Assembly (NCBI GenBank): GCA_036496265.1
Contig: DASXLL010000372.1
Span: 1-25,098 of the forward strand
DNA: 25,098 nucleotides
Source: CAYLLN01 sp036496265
GTDB taxonomy: Bacteria > Planctomycetota > Planctomycetia > Pirellulales > Pirellulaceae
Direction of reading: 5' to 3'
The position numbers were made by a program, and so were the translations under genes. Of the stretch, positions 7,381 through 14,964 are shown piece by piece. Under the pieces are notes generated by a model. It was not told the origin of the DNA. It saw only the letters and a program-made list of their open reading frames with translations, and did no database searches. The first letter of the stretch is position 1; every line of letters begins with the position of its first letter.

Positions 7381-8607
7381 CTATACGCCAGCCGGATCAC
7401 GCCGAGTGCGGACCCACTGCACTTGGCGCTTGAACAAAAACGCCACGTAGATTGGCAGCTTGGCCGCAATATAAAGCGGCGCCGCGAGCAGTGCGAGCAG
7501 TGGGACTTGCCGGCGGCAGTGGGCGGTCCAACCGGCCAGCACTGCCAACGACAAGCTGCCGAATGCGATCCCGCAAACAATCAGCGAAAGCCCAGAGGCT
7601 CCCAGAAGCCACGCACCTGCCGCGATTGCCATTGCGGCGGTCAGACAGATCACCAACAGCGCGAGCGGGGGAACAGCCAGATCGAGAGCGAGCCAGGCCA
7701 GATCCAGCCGGCAATGCTGGAGGGCTAGCGAAAGCAGACGCGGGACCTGACTGAGCAGGGTCTTCAAGTGGCCGTGCTCCCAGCGCGTGCGTTGCGTTCC
7801 CGCCGCGGCGCGCTGCTGGGGCAGTGGGCTATCAACACGCGCTTCCGGCAAAAACATCGCCGGCTTCCCAGCCAGGACGAGGTTAATGCCTAGCTGCATA
7901 TCTTCGACGACATTGCCGTCGGCCAATTTGGCTTGTGCAGCCAAGCCCCACGGGAGCGCCATGCCGGTGCCAGTTAAATGGCAGATGCCGGCCAGACGCA
8001 CCAGACCGAGCGTGCGGACGAGGTTTTTGAAGCGGAATGCCAGACCAGAAATGAGCTGCAAAACATTGCCGCGCGGATCGGGGTCGCAGAGATTGAGGCC
8101 TTGCACCGGTCGGCCGGATTCCATGACTGCCGCCGCCAGGAGCTGCACCGTATCGACCGTCACGTGGCAGTCCGCGTCGAGAAAAACGATAACGTCGGGT
8201 GCCTCGTAGGGTGGGCTGCGCCCACCATCTGCATTTTCACTCAAATACCTAATCCCACAATCGAGCGCGAAGCCTTTTCCGCGTTTGACTGCGTCGTGCC
8301 TCTCGATAACTTCGGCACGACACGACCGCGCAATTTCCGCCGTCCGATCGTGGCAATTATCGGCTACAACAACGATTCGCCCGCCAGGCGGCAGCGTGGG
8401 CACGAGTAATGCCAACGTCGCTCCAATCACCGCCTCCTCGTCGTGCGCCGGAATCAACACGACCACCTTGGCAGCGGGCGGAAGCATTGTAAGGCCCGCA
8501 TGGCGACGAGGCAGCAATGACAACAGCACCTCCAGGCAAAACATCGCCACGGGGATGCACAAGGCAGCCGCGAAAAGTGTCAGCGCTATGTTAATTGTGG
8601 CGAGCAT
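7381..8607 (-). CDS. Membrane glycosyltransferase family 2 (processive/N-acetylglucosaminyltransferase-like)
   Basis: A protein of 408 residues. One N-terminal helix (about 5-28) is followed by a cytosolic GT-A domain: VLIPAHDEEAVIG, VVADNCHDRTA, FLDADCHV (the DxD metal/nucleotide site, ~145), then VVEDMQLG and QRTRWEHGH (~270). This is the D,D,D,Q(Q/R)xRW pattern of polymerising or lipid-linked GT2 enzymes. Three or more C-terminal helices (~300-395) follow. ATG 8607 is preferred; an upstream TTG (8640) would lie in the repeat element. It probably transfers a sugar at the inner membrane for the exopolysaccharide repeat unit. Donor and acceptor are unknown. Confidence 0.87.
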   Translation of the reverse strand: MLATINIALTLFAAALCIPVAMFCLEVLLSLLPRRHAGLTMLPPAAKVVVLIPAHDEEAVIGATLALLVPTLPPGGRIVVVADNCHDRTAEIARSCRAEVIERHDAVKRGKGFALDCGIRYLSENADGGRSPPYEAPDVIVFLDADCHVTVDTVQLLAAAVMESGRPVQGLNLCDPDPRGNVLQLISGLAFRFKNLVRTLGLVRLAGICHLTGTGMALPWGLAAQAKLADGNVVEDMQLGINLVLAGKPAMFLPEARVDSPLPQQRAAAGTQRTRWEHGHLKTLLSQVPRLLSLALQHCRLDLAWLALDLAVPPLALLVICLTAAMAIAAGAWLLGASGLSLIVCGIAFGSLSLAVLAGWTAHCRRQVPLLALLAAPLYIAAKLPIYVAFLFKRQVQWVRTRRDPAGV

Positions 8608-8613
8608 GTGGTT

Positions 8614-8689
8614 ATCAAATGACGAAGCACGAATGACCAAATGGCTTTGGAATCAGCACCATTGGTCGTTCAGTCATTGGTCGTTCGGA
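8614..8689. repeat. Opposed heptamer repeats upstream of the membrane GT2
   Basis: The 86-base gap between two minus-strand genes is mostly repeats. The left arm at 8614-8638 reads ATCAAATGAC, then heptamers AATGACG, AAGCACG and AATGACC in the + orientation. The right arm at 8660-8689 is a 15-bp unit CATTGGTCGTTCRGN twice, which is the reverse complement of the ACCAATG-type unit. The two arms can partly pair. The left arm lies in the leader of the GT2, starting 6 bases upstream of its start codon. Confidence 0.8.
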
Positions 8690-8693
8690 CGTC

Positions 8694-9755
8694 TTACTGG
8701 TATGCCATCCATTCCCGAATCGGCTTAAGTAATCGTGTCGTGGGGGCAAGCGGTGATTGGGCGACCCAATCGCGGGTTTTCCGCCAGGTGGTTCGCAACA
8801 GCGTGCCAACGGAAGGCCGGCTGACAGATCCCTCGGCCACTGGGACGCTGCCGGAAGCGAGGCGCCACTTGTAGTGCTCTTCGCCGCGGCCGAGATCGAT
8901 CTTGCAAATGCCCGCTTGTTGAGCCTCTTCCGCCAGGCGAATAAACAGCGTCATGCCGGGCGAATAGGTGGAAAGCTCGGGGTTGTAAGCTGCGAACCAG
9001 GCGTGCAAAACTCCGCGGCTCAGGAGCGACAGGCAGACCGCGGCGACTTTTTCGCCGGCTCGGAGAACCGTCAGCGGGGCGGTGAAGTCGGCGCCGCGGT
9101 GGCTTCGTAATTCGTCGAGCAATTGGCCGACCCACGGAAAGGCAAACACGTCAGGCAGGCTCGATTGCAGCAGTTGATCGGATTTCCAGCGACACAGCAG
9201 ACCACAGGCTTCGGCGTCATCCACATGGACATCAAATTTCAGTGGCCCGACTTCGCGGGTCAGCTTGCGGGTCTTTTGCGATTGCCGATGAACAGCGTCG
9301 CTGCCCGCTTCCTTGCGGCCATGGGCATAGGCGGTGAAGCCTTCGGTCAAATCGAGCTGTGGCGACTTCGCCTTTAGTTTCACGAACGACTCGAAGCCAT
9401 TGCCGGTGCAGACCAGATGATCGAAATCCCAACTGGCCAGGCGGCAGGCTTCGAGCATCGCCGGCGGATCGAGCTGCGTGCCAGGCCGGACAAGTGGCCC
9501 GTGATAGTCGGACAGTTTTCCACCGATCGGCTTGCCCAAGTTCAGCCTGCCGCGCTGAAATGGAAAGAAACCGACCGTCGTGTCGCCTTCGCTGAGCACT
9601 GCGACCTCGACATCGGAGCGCACCCGTGCCACGGCCCGGACGAATTCCGTCCGGAAGTACGGACTCTCGTAAACGTCCGTGCCTTCCTGAATCGCTTGCC
9701 AGTGCGACCAGTCGGAGTCACTCAATTCGCTCGGTCGTTTTAGTTCGATGTTCAT
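8694..9755 (-). CDS. GNAT-fold acyltransferase of the CelD/BcsL-FemAB type
   Basis: A protein of 353 residues built like CelD/FemAB-family proteins, with two GNAT folds. The first has DVYESPYFRTEFVRAVARVR and VGFFPFQRGRLNLGKPIGGKLSDYHGPL. The second (acetyltransferase_6 type) includes SQKTRKLTREVG, LTVLRAGEKVAAVCLSLLSRGVLHAWFAAYNPELSTYSPGM and IDLGRGEEHYKWRL. Such proteins accompany exopolysaccharide loci and are thought to transfer acyl or aminoacyl groups to sugars or lipid-linked intermediates; the specific reaction is not known. ATG 9755 overlaps the stop of the upstream GT2 by ATGA (9752-9755), which fixes the start and suggests translational coupling. Confidence 0.85.
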   Translation of the reverse strand: MNIELKRPSELSDSDWSHWQAIQEGTDVYESPYFRTEFVRAVARVRSDVEVAVLSEGDTTVGFFPFQRGRLNLGKPIGGKLSDYHGPLVRPGTQLDPPAMLEACRLASWDFDHLVCTGNGFESFVKLKAKSPQLDLTEGFTAYAHGRKEAGSDAVHRQSQKTRKLTREVGPLKFDVHVDDAEACGLLCRWKSDQLLQSSLPDVFAFPWVGQLLDELRSHRGADFTAPLTVLRAGEKVAAVCLSLLSRGVLHAWFAAYNPELSTYSPGMTLFIRLAEEAQQAGICKIDLGRGEEHYKWRLASGSVPVAEGSVSRPSVGTLLRTTWRKTRDWVAQSPLAPTTRLLKPIREWMAYQ

Positions 9756-10648
9756 AACCGCCCCCGCAAAAAGCTGGCGTTGATAGCCAAGAGGCACCAG
9801 CGGCCCAGCCAGGTTTCGTAGTCACCGCGGAGGCGAGCCCACGTGGCGAGCGGCGCTTGCACGAGTGCCGCTCGGATTGCTTTCGCGAGCCACAGAGCCG
9901 CGAACTTCAATCGTCCGCAAGCAGCGAGCTGGCGCTGCGCTATGCCAACGCCCATCCGCCGCGCCAGGCTCAGCAAGTACCCCTCTTCCAGTCGTTCGGG
10001 CGGCGTCAAATGCTGCACGATTGCGGTCGGGATGTACCAGCCGGCGATTCCCGCCCGCTCGATGCGCGAAAACAGGTCCGTATCCTCGCCGCGGCCGCTC
10101 ACGGTTCGCACGAACACACCAACTTCGTCGAACACGCTCCGCTCGATCATCAAGTTGCCGCCGCCCGGCGTTAACCGGCCGCCATAAGGCCGCGGCTGAT
10201 CGGCCAGCTTCGCCTCGCCCAGCAGCATCCGCACGGTGGGATCGAGCTGCCGCTCGCAGCCGCCGGGGAATGCCAGATGCACCGAGCCTCCCACCACGCG
10301 ACAGTGATTTTCCGCCGCTCCGCGATACAGTTCCGCCAGCCAGTGGCGATCGGCGAGCTGATCGTCATCGAAAAATGCGACCCACTGGCCCTGGGCTTCG
10401 CGAATGCCGCGGTTGCGTGCCGTCACGATGCCTTTGTTCGGCTCAAAGATGCCGCGCAGCGGTCGACTGGACTCTGCTGCCGCGGCTGCGATCACCTTCT
10501 GGGTATAGTCGGTCGACCCGTTATCGACAACGGCAATTTCGTAGTTGAAACCGTCCGCTTCCAGTTCATATAAGCTCGCCAGCGCGCCGCGAAGCATCGC
10601 CGCGCGGTTCTGCGTGCAGACGATAATCGATATATCAAAGGTAGTCAT
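9752..10648 (-). CDS. Glycosyltransferase family 2
   Basis: A protein of 298 residues with a complete GT-A domain: SIIVCTQNRA, VVDNGSTDYT, NKGIVTARNRGI and FFDDDQLAD (metal-binding acidic motif). GGGNLMIERSVFDEVG and SGRGEDTDLFSRIERAG hold the catalytic-base ED. No transmembrane helix is evident; the basic, aromatic C-terminus (WARLRGDYETWLGRW) may sit on the membrane. It probably adds one sugar of the repeat unit in the cytoplasm. ATG 10648 is chosen over TTG 10723, whose extension would overlap the upstream gene. Its stop overlaps the CelD-like gene's start, and it starts 7 bases after the polymerase stop. Confidence 0.88.
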   Translation of the reverse strand: MTTFDISIIVCTQNRAAMLRGALASLYELEADGFNYEIAVVDNGSTDYTQKVIAAAAAESSRPLRGIFEPNKGIVTARNRGIREAQGQWVAFFDDDQLADRHWLAELYRGAAENHCRVVGGSVHLAFPGGCERQLDPTVRMLLGEAKLADQPRPYGGRLTPGGGNLMIERSVFDEVGVFVRTVSGRGEDTDLFSRIERAGIAGWYIPTAIVQHLTPPERLEEGYLLSLARRMGVGIAQRQLAACGRLKFAALWLAKAIRAALVQAPLATWARLRGDYETWLGRWCLLAINASFLRGRL

Positions 10649-10655
10649 ATATTCA

Positions 10656-12056
10656 CTAACCAGGAGCAAACCTGCTCCCGGGAACCGTGAAAGAGGCGTC
10701 CACTCGCGGTGCACCGGGACCACGTTTCGTCTCGGCCAAAAAAGTGGCTTGGTCGCGAAACAGCGCCAGCCGCATTAAGCAGCAGCCGAGCAGAAACGGG
10801 ACGAGCGAAATGACGACGAAGCCCGATTCCAGGCAGGAATTGAACAGGCCAAACACGATCAAACCCAGCGGCAGCGAATAGGAACGATCGCCTGTCTCTC
10901 GAAAGCCGCGCACCGAGGCTGCGAGGGCGGCGATTGCTGTTAGCAAACTGACGACGACGCCAATTGCGCCTAGCCAGAGCCACATTTCCAGATACCCATT
11001 GTGGGCTTCGCGCAGGCCCCAGCCGAGCTCGTCGGAGATGTCTTCTATGCGTGCGGGCGTCCAAAAGCCCTCGTAGCCGTAGCCGAGCCAGAATCGCTCG
11101 CGAGCGTAGTGGATGACTTCGGGCCAGATGAGAGTTCGACCGCTAAGTGACTCTGATTCATCGGAACGGCCGAGCAGAAAAAGCTCGCGGAAGTCCGTTG
11201 CGGGATCGAAGCCGCAAATCCAAAGACTGCACAATCCGGCTGCCGCGATCCACGCTGTGGCGACGCCGCCGCTGACATGCGTCCGCAGCGGCAATTTCAT
11301 GACTTGCACGGCAGCGAGGGACGCGAGCAGCGCTGCCGCCGCCGTGCGGGACTTCGTCAACACAAGCAGCAACATGCCAGCCGAGAAGATCGACCATAAC
11401 AGCGGGCGAAACCGGCCGGAGTCGTTGACCAGTGAGAAGGCGCCTAAGCATAGCGCCGCCAGCGCCGGCCCCTGCGTGTTCGGATGCACGGTGCCGGCAA
11501 AGCGGTAATCGCTGGCCCAGGGACGGAATGTGCCGAGCATGACTTCGGTCAGCACACCGATTGCTGCCAGCGATCCGACGACGATGACCACTAACCAGGC
11601 AATTTCGCGCAGCGAGAACGCCCGCGCCGCACCGGCCGCCGCGATGCCGCAGCAAAGCAGCACCAGCAGTCGCCGAATACACATCGCCGGTTCTTCACTC
11701 CACAGCACGCTGGCCGTGGCGAGCCCAGCGACCGCCAATAAACTACCGGCCAGCGGCCAATCGATTTTCAGTTGCCGCTTGCCCACAGCCAGCAAAATGA
11801 GGCCCCAGCCGGCGAGCATAAAAAAGGCGATGCGGCGCACCAGGTTGCCACCCAACGCGGCGGCCTGCATTTCTTCGGCGGATTGGGTGTAGGCGACAGC
11901 CCGCGACGTGAAAAAGTCATGGCCGGCGACAAAAAACACGAGGCCGACGATCAACGCGGTCATTAGCAGTGACCAGCGCATCGGCGCAGAATAGGTGGCT
12001 GTGTTTTGCGCAGCATAACACGGCTGAATCAATCGAGGAGTAGCAATCGTGCTCAT
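10656..12056 (-). CDS. O-antigen polymerase/ligase family membrane protein (Wzy/WaaL-like)
   Basis: A protein of 466 residues with about 10-12 hydrophobic helices. Family signatures are FAGTVHPNTQGPALAALCLG, VLTKSRTAAAALLAS and SGRTLIWPEVIHYARERFWLGYGYEGFW. LREAHNGYLEMWLWLG holds the conserved His-Asn in the large periplasmic loop. Together with the flippase next door it would be the Wzy-type polymerase of the locus; a ligase role cannot be excluded. ATG 12056 overlaps the flippase stop by ATGA. The last residues (FTVPGSRFAPG) are encoded by a palindrome at 10663-10678, so the extreme C-terminus may be an acquired extension rather than a conserved part. Confidence 0.86.
   Translation of the reverse strand: MSTIATPRLIQPCYAAQNTATYSAPMRWSLLMTALIVGLVFFVAGHDFFTSRAVAYTQSAEEMQAAALGGNLVRRIAFFMLAGWGLILLAVGKRQLKIDWPLAGSLLAVAGLATASVLWSEEPAMCIRRLLVLLCCGIAAAGAARAFSLREIAWLVVIVVGSLAAIGVLTEVMLGTFRPWASDYRFAGTVHPNTQGPALAALCLGAFSLVNDSGRFRPLLWSIFSAGMLLLVLTKSRTAAAALLASLAAVQVMKLPLRTHVSGGVATAWIAAAGLCSLWICGFDPATDFRELFLLGRSDESESLSGRTLIWPEVIHYARERFWLGYGYEGFWTPARIEDISDELGWGLREAHNGYLEMWLWLGAIGVVVSLLTAIAALAASVRGFRETGDRSYSLPLGLIVFGLFNSCLESGFVVISLVPFLLGCCLMRLALFRDQATFLAETKRGPGAPRVDASFTVPGSRFAPG
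10663..10678. repeat. Palindrome GGAGCA-AACC-TGCTCC at the 3' end of the polymerase gene
   Basis: A perfect 6-bp stem with a 4-base loop, overlapping the last codons of the Wzy/WaaL-like gene. It is flanked by CCCGGGAACCG. I suspect, but cannot prove from this window, that it is a dispersed repeat. It has no T-run on the minus strand to mark an intrinsic terminator. Confidence 0.55.
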
Positions 12057-13384
12057 CCGATTCCCTCCTTGGCCGCCAGTTCCTGCATCGACAGCCGCAA
12101 GATGGCCAGTCGCACGGCCGCGTCGCTGGCCGTTCCTGCGAGCGTCGCCAGCGCAGCGCCCAGCGGTCCAAACAGCGGCACACAAACCAGCGCGGCCAGA
12201 ATGACGACCATGAGCGAACACACATCAGCTGCAAAACTCGCGCTCGGCCGCTCGATGGCCCATAACCCGTTGCCAGCGACGACGCCAATGCTGTTGGCGA
12301 GCACGCTGAGTGAAAGGACGCCAATGATTAGCCCCGCGCCGGCGAACTGCGGACCATAGACGAGCACGGCGATTTGCTCGCCAAACAAAAATGCGACTAC
12401 TGCCAGTGCGCCGAGCGTCGCGCCGAACAGCAGCGCCGTTTTCGACAGCACGGAGCGAAGTTCCGCCAGGCCGCCATGAGCGTAGGCTTGAGCGGTCCGC
12501 GGGCTGAGAAAGTTGCACAGGCCCATCAAAAACATGTTGGGGAAGCCGACGAGCGTCGAGCACGCGCCGAGCAGCCCTGTTTGAGCCGCACCGTGCGTGA
12601 CGGCGATGACCCACGGCATCACATACGGCGTCGTGGACGACAACAGTTGACTCGCCAGCGCCCAGCGGGCGAAACGCCAGTTGTGAATCCAGTCGCGGAC
12701 GGCGAACGGCAGACAGGTGATCATGCTCCGCGTGCTCGTCGCCAGCCAGCCGATCGCGGCCATGCCGCTGGACATGGCGATTATCGCGAGCGTCGTCGTG
12801 ACGGTCAGTCGGCCGCTCGTCGCCAAAAGGAGCAGCGCGGCAAACTGGACGAGCGCGGCCGCAATGTCAATCATGGTCGCCCGGGACAGCTCCAAGTGGG
12901 CAAACGACATCTGCCGGGCGAATTCGCGGAACAGCAACAGCGGGGCCGCGACCGCGAGCAGCCAAAACGCTCCCGCGACGTCCGACGGCAACACGCCCGT
13001 TGCCAACGCCGCGAGCAAAACGATTGCCGTGACTGCCATCACGGCGCACTGATGCACCAGCGCGCTGCCGGCATATTCGGCCAGCTCGCGGCCCTGCTTC
13101 CGGCTGCAATAAATCATGTACGGGGCTGAAACAAGCTGCTCCTGAATGCCGCGCGCGAAATAGATGACGCTGAGGGCCAGGTAATAGACGCCCAGCTCCT
13201 CCTGCACCGCAAAACGGCCGAGAATCACGCTCGTAGCGAAGTTCGTCCCACTGACTACGGCCTGATCGACGACGGACAAGCTGCTTTTCTTGACCAGCGA
13301 GCTGCCCGCGAATGCGCGCAGTTCACGCGCGACGCCTCCCAGCACCCTCGACCCATGACTCACTATGTCACCGAACACACTCAT
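12053..13384 (-). CDS. Wzx-like polysaccharide flippase (MOP superfamily)
   Basis: A protein of 443 residues with an N-terminal amphipathic segment and about 12 transmembrane helices. KKSSLSVVDQAVVSGTNFATSVILGRF and LGVYYLALSVIYFARGIQEQLVSAPY match the start of the oligosaccharide flippase/MATE-like fold. Late segments LVYGPQFAGAGLIIGVLSLSVLANSIGVVAGNGLWA fit the family. It would move the undecaprenyl-linked repeat unit across the inner membrane for polymerisation by the downstream protein. ATG 13384 has no strong SD; its leader contains a heptamer repeat starting six bases upstream, like that of the membrane GT2. Its stop overlaps the next gene by ATGA. Confidence 0.85.
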   Translation of the reverse strand: MSVFGDIVSHGSRVLGGVARELRAFAGSSLVKKSSLSVVDQAVVSGTNFATSVILGRFAVQEELGVYYLALSVIYFARGIQEQLVSAPYMIYCSRKQGRELAEYAGSALVHQCAVMAVTAIVLLAALATGVLPSDVAGAFWLLAVAAPLLLFREFARQMSFAHLELSRATMIDIAAALVQFAALLLLATSGRLTVTTTLAIIAMSSGMAAIGWLATSTRSMITCLPFAVRDWIHNWRFARWALASQLLSSTTPYVMPWVIAVTHGAAQTGLLGACSTLVGFPNMFLMGLCNFLSPRTAQAYAHGGLAELRSVLSKTALLFGATLGALAVVAFLFGEQIAVLVYGPQFAGAGLIIGVLSLSVLANSIGVVAGNGLWAIERPSASFAADVCSLMVVILAALVCVPLFGPLGAALATLAGTASDAAVRLAILRLSMQELAAKEGIG

Positions 13385-13389
13385 GAGAA

Positions 13390-13421
13390 ATCAAATGACC
13401 GAATGACGAAGTACGAATGCC
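13390..13421. repeat. Heptamer repeat in the flippase leader
   Basis: ATCAAATGAC at 13390-13399 is followed by GAATGAC, GAAGTAC and GAATGCC (13401-13421). The 18-base core AATGACGAAGYACGAATG and the 10-base ATCAAATGAC are shared with 8614-8638, at the same distance (5-6 bases) upstream of a start codon. Confidence 0.8.
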
Positions 13422-13442
13422 CAGCTGATGTGTGGCGAATGA

Positions 13443-14558
13443 CTAAACTTTGAACCTTGAACTTGGAACCTTGAACCTGGCCCGCAGGGCTTCCTGCCAG
13501 CCGCCCAGCCGCGCCGCCAGCGTTCGCGCGGTGTCGTGGCCCTCCGCGGGAATGCGGCCCCAGTCGAAGGGGCTGTCGGCTGGCCGGACAATCGTCGCTT
13601 CGGTTGTCAGACTGCAGCAGATTCCGGCTGATCGCGCTGCACTGGCCAGCTCATTGCTGGCGAAGCCGTCGGGTTTTGTTCCATAAGGCAGCGAAAAGAC
13701 GGGCCGATCGATCCCGAATTTTTCGCGGAGCACTGCCAGATTGACTTCGAGATCGGCGAGCATTTCGCCAGGCCGGCCGCGAAAATCCGCGTGCGTGTGC
13801 GTGTGGGCGCCGATATCGATCAGCCCGCTGGCCAGCATTTGCCAGCATTCATCGGTCGAAAGCGGCCGCCAGGCGTCGCTGGCCACGCCGGGCCGGCCGG
13901 CGGCGTCCCAATCGTCGCTCGGAAACGGCCGATCGCTGTCCAAATAAGCCGTCGCGAGAAAAACGGTTGCCGGCACACCGAGCCGCGACAGAATCGGCAG
14001 GGCTTGCGTGCAGTTGTTCGCGTATCCGTCGTCGAAAGTCACGACGAAGGTCTTTCGCGGAATCGGCAACTCGCGCTTATGACACTCGATCACTTGCGAT
14101 AGCGGCCACGCGAGCCAGCCGCGAGCCAGGAGGCCCTGGAGCTGTGCTTCGAACAGCTTCGGCGGAACATTCCACGTCGGCCGCGGCTGCCCAGCGGGCC
14201 GATCGACGATGCGGTGATACATCAAAATCCCGAAGGCCCGCGTTTCCTTGGGGCCAAATAGCTCGTTAAGGGCCACGGCCAGAGCCAAGCCAAGACGTTC
14301 CTTGAAGGCAACGCGCCGCTGCGATCCCCGCGGCACGCTCAGCGGCCACGCAATCGCCCCCTCTTCCTCTGGGCGAGGATAACGCGCAATCGTCCCCTCT
14401 CCCTCTGGGAGAGGGCTAGGGTGAGGGTCTAACGATTCGCCAACAACATTTCCACGCGGCGCGACTTCAACCTCCCTCGTTCCCCGGGTCCCCCCTGGGA
14501 ACGCACCACCGCGAGGCTCCTGCCTCGCCGCCTCGATTTCCTCAACTGCCTCAATCAC
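13443..14558 (-). CDS. Polysaccharide deacetylase (NodB/CE4 family) with repeat-derived ends
   Basis: A protein of 371 residues from GTG 14558. The CE4 core is complete: FGILMYHRI, VTFDDGYANN (~171-180, catalytic Asp and metal Asp), GAHTHTHAD (~252-260, metal His pair), FSLPYG and a late IPAEGHD. It would remove acetyl groups from N-acetylated sugars of the exopolysaccharide. An SD-like GAGGGGAAAG and the absence of an earlier in-frame start favour GTG 14558, but then residues 1-70 are translated palindromic repeats (PHPSPLPEGEG and a 12-residue near-duplicate). GTG 14336 (residue 75) would exclude them. The last residues, RFKVPSSRFKV, come from a heptamer array. The long N-terminus lacks an obvious signal peptide. 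Confidence 0.83.
   Translation of the reverse strand: MIEAVEEIEAARQEPRGGAFPGGTRGTREVEVAPRGNVVGESLDPHPSPLPEGEGTIARYPRPEEEGAIAWPLSVPRGSQRRVAFKERLGLALAVALNELFGPKETRAFGILMYHRIVDRPAGQPRPTWNVPPKLFEAQLQGLLARGWLAWPLSQVIECHKRELPIPRKTFVVTFDDGYANNCTQALPILSRLGVPATVFLATAYLDSDRPFPSDDWDAAGRPGVASDAWRPLSTDECWQMLASGLIDIGAHTHTHADFRGRPGEMLADLEVNLAVLREKFGIDRPVFSLPYGTKPDGFASNELASAARSAGICCSLTTEATIVRPADSPFDWGRIPAEGHDTARTLAARLGGWQEALRARFKVPSSRFKV
13449..13476. repeat. Heptanucleotide array, 4 units of YTTGAAC type
   Basis: TTTGAAC, CTTGAAC, TTGGAAC and CTTGAAC in strict 7-nt register on the + strand, inside the last codons of the deacetylase. The same unit recurs at 16223-16250. In both places the minus-strand frame reads K-F-K-V or R-F-K-V. 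Confidence 0.85.
14350..14431. repeat. Palindromic element of the CCCTCTCCC/GGGAGAGGG family, one and a half copies
   Basis: A perfect 9-bp stem CCCTCTCCC-TCT-GGGAGAGGG lies at 14395-14415, followed by CTAGGGTGAGGG. A degraded 28-base copy of the first part begins at 14351, and the better one at 14387, so the offset is 36 bp (12 codons). In the minus frame this gives PHPSPLPEGEGTIA and PRPEEEGAIA. Related copies are at 16137-16182 and 16685-16728. Confidence 0.85.
14476..14529. repeat. Double-hairpin element, copy 1
   Basis: Hairpin one pairs CGTTCCC (14478-14484) with GGGAACG (14497-14503). Hairpin two pairs GCGAGGC (14511-14517) with GCCTCGC (14522-14528) around TCCT. A second copy of the same length is at 16742-16795, with about 43 of 54 positions identical by eye. 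This copy is inside the predicted N-terminus of the deacetylase. Confidence 0.85.
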
Positions 14559-14562
14559 AAAT

Positions 14563-14572
14563 CTTTCCCCTC
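14563..14572 (-). promoter_or_regulatory. Ribosome binding site of the deacetylase GTG start
   Basis: On the minus strand GAGGGGAAAG is followed by ATTT and GTG. AGGGGA ends 7 bases before GTG 14558. It is one of few strong SD-like sequences in the window and argues for the upstream start that includes the repeats. Confidence 0.55.
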
Positions 14573-14700
14573 ATCTGCGCGCAAAATCTCCACAGAAAAC
14601 TCTACGTCACAAACGTCACCTGCTTTGCACTTCGCCAATCGACCCGAAGTGTTCCGTCAAGATTGGGGTTACGCCTGTGCGGCCTGTGCAGTGCCAGATG

Positions 14701-14728
14701 AGTACTTCGTGCTCAGTCCTTAGTACAC
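14701..14728. repeat. Degenerate heptanucleotide array, AGTACTT type
   Basis: Four 7-mers in register: AGTACTT, CGTGCTC, AGTCCTT and AGTACAC. The first and last share AGTAC and the outer bases form a partial palindrome. Confidence 0.65.
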
Positions 14729-14751
14729 AGACCGCCTCACAAAATGGCGAG

Positions 14752-14771
14752 CGGGAGGCGTAAGCCTCCCG
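14752..14771. repeat. Hairpin CGGGAGGC-GTAA-GCCTCCCG
   Basis: A perfect 8-bp stem closed by GTAA, a GNRA-type tetraloop if transcribed from the + strand. A related palindrome, GGAGGC-GCAC-GCCTCC, is at 19170-19185. No T-run follows on either strand, so a repeat element is more likely than a terminator. Confidence 0.75.
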
Positions 14772-14827
14772 GTAACTCTCCACTGCGAGAACCGCCGATT
14801 CGCTCAGCTAGGCTCGCGTTCGGTGCC

Positions 14828-14848
14828 ACTGCTGCCTTGCCCAGCAGT
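14828..14848. repeat. Hairpin ACTGCTG-CCTTGCC-CAGCAGT
   Basis: A perfect 7-bp stem with a 7-base loop. From memory, similar CACTGCTGG...CCAGCAGTG elements are common between planctomycete genes; a genome search would be needed to confirm this. Confidence 0.6.
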
Positions 14849-14894
14849 CCTCGCTTCGAATCCCTAAGCCGCCGCCATAACGCGGCGCAGGAAA

Positions 14895-14964
14895 GGGGTC
14901 GGGAGTCGATTGCGACTAAGACTTTCCATATGGAATACTCCTTCCGCAATCGACTCCCGCCCCC
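14895..14964. repeat. Large inverted repeat with internal palindrome
   Basis: CGGGAGTCGATTGCG (14900-14914) is perfectly complementary to CGCAATCGACTCCCG (14945-14959). Flanking GGGG and CCCC extend the pairing past one mismatch to 19 of 20 positions. The loop contains TTCCATATGGAA (14924-14935), a perfect 12-bp palindrome. This is the strongest secondary structure in the window. Confidence 0.85.

Noticed and set aside
12374..13129. Plus-strand open frame of 251 codons opposite the flippase
   Set aside because: It is Arg/Gln/Ala-rich low-complexity antisense; the minus-strand frame encodes a clear 12-helix flippase with ATGA coupling.
14752..14771. Intrinsic terminator for the chain-length gene
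   Set aside because: The stem is strong, but no T-run follows on either strand, and a similar palindrome occurs at 19170 in an unrelated context, so a dispersed repeat is the better reading.
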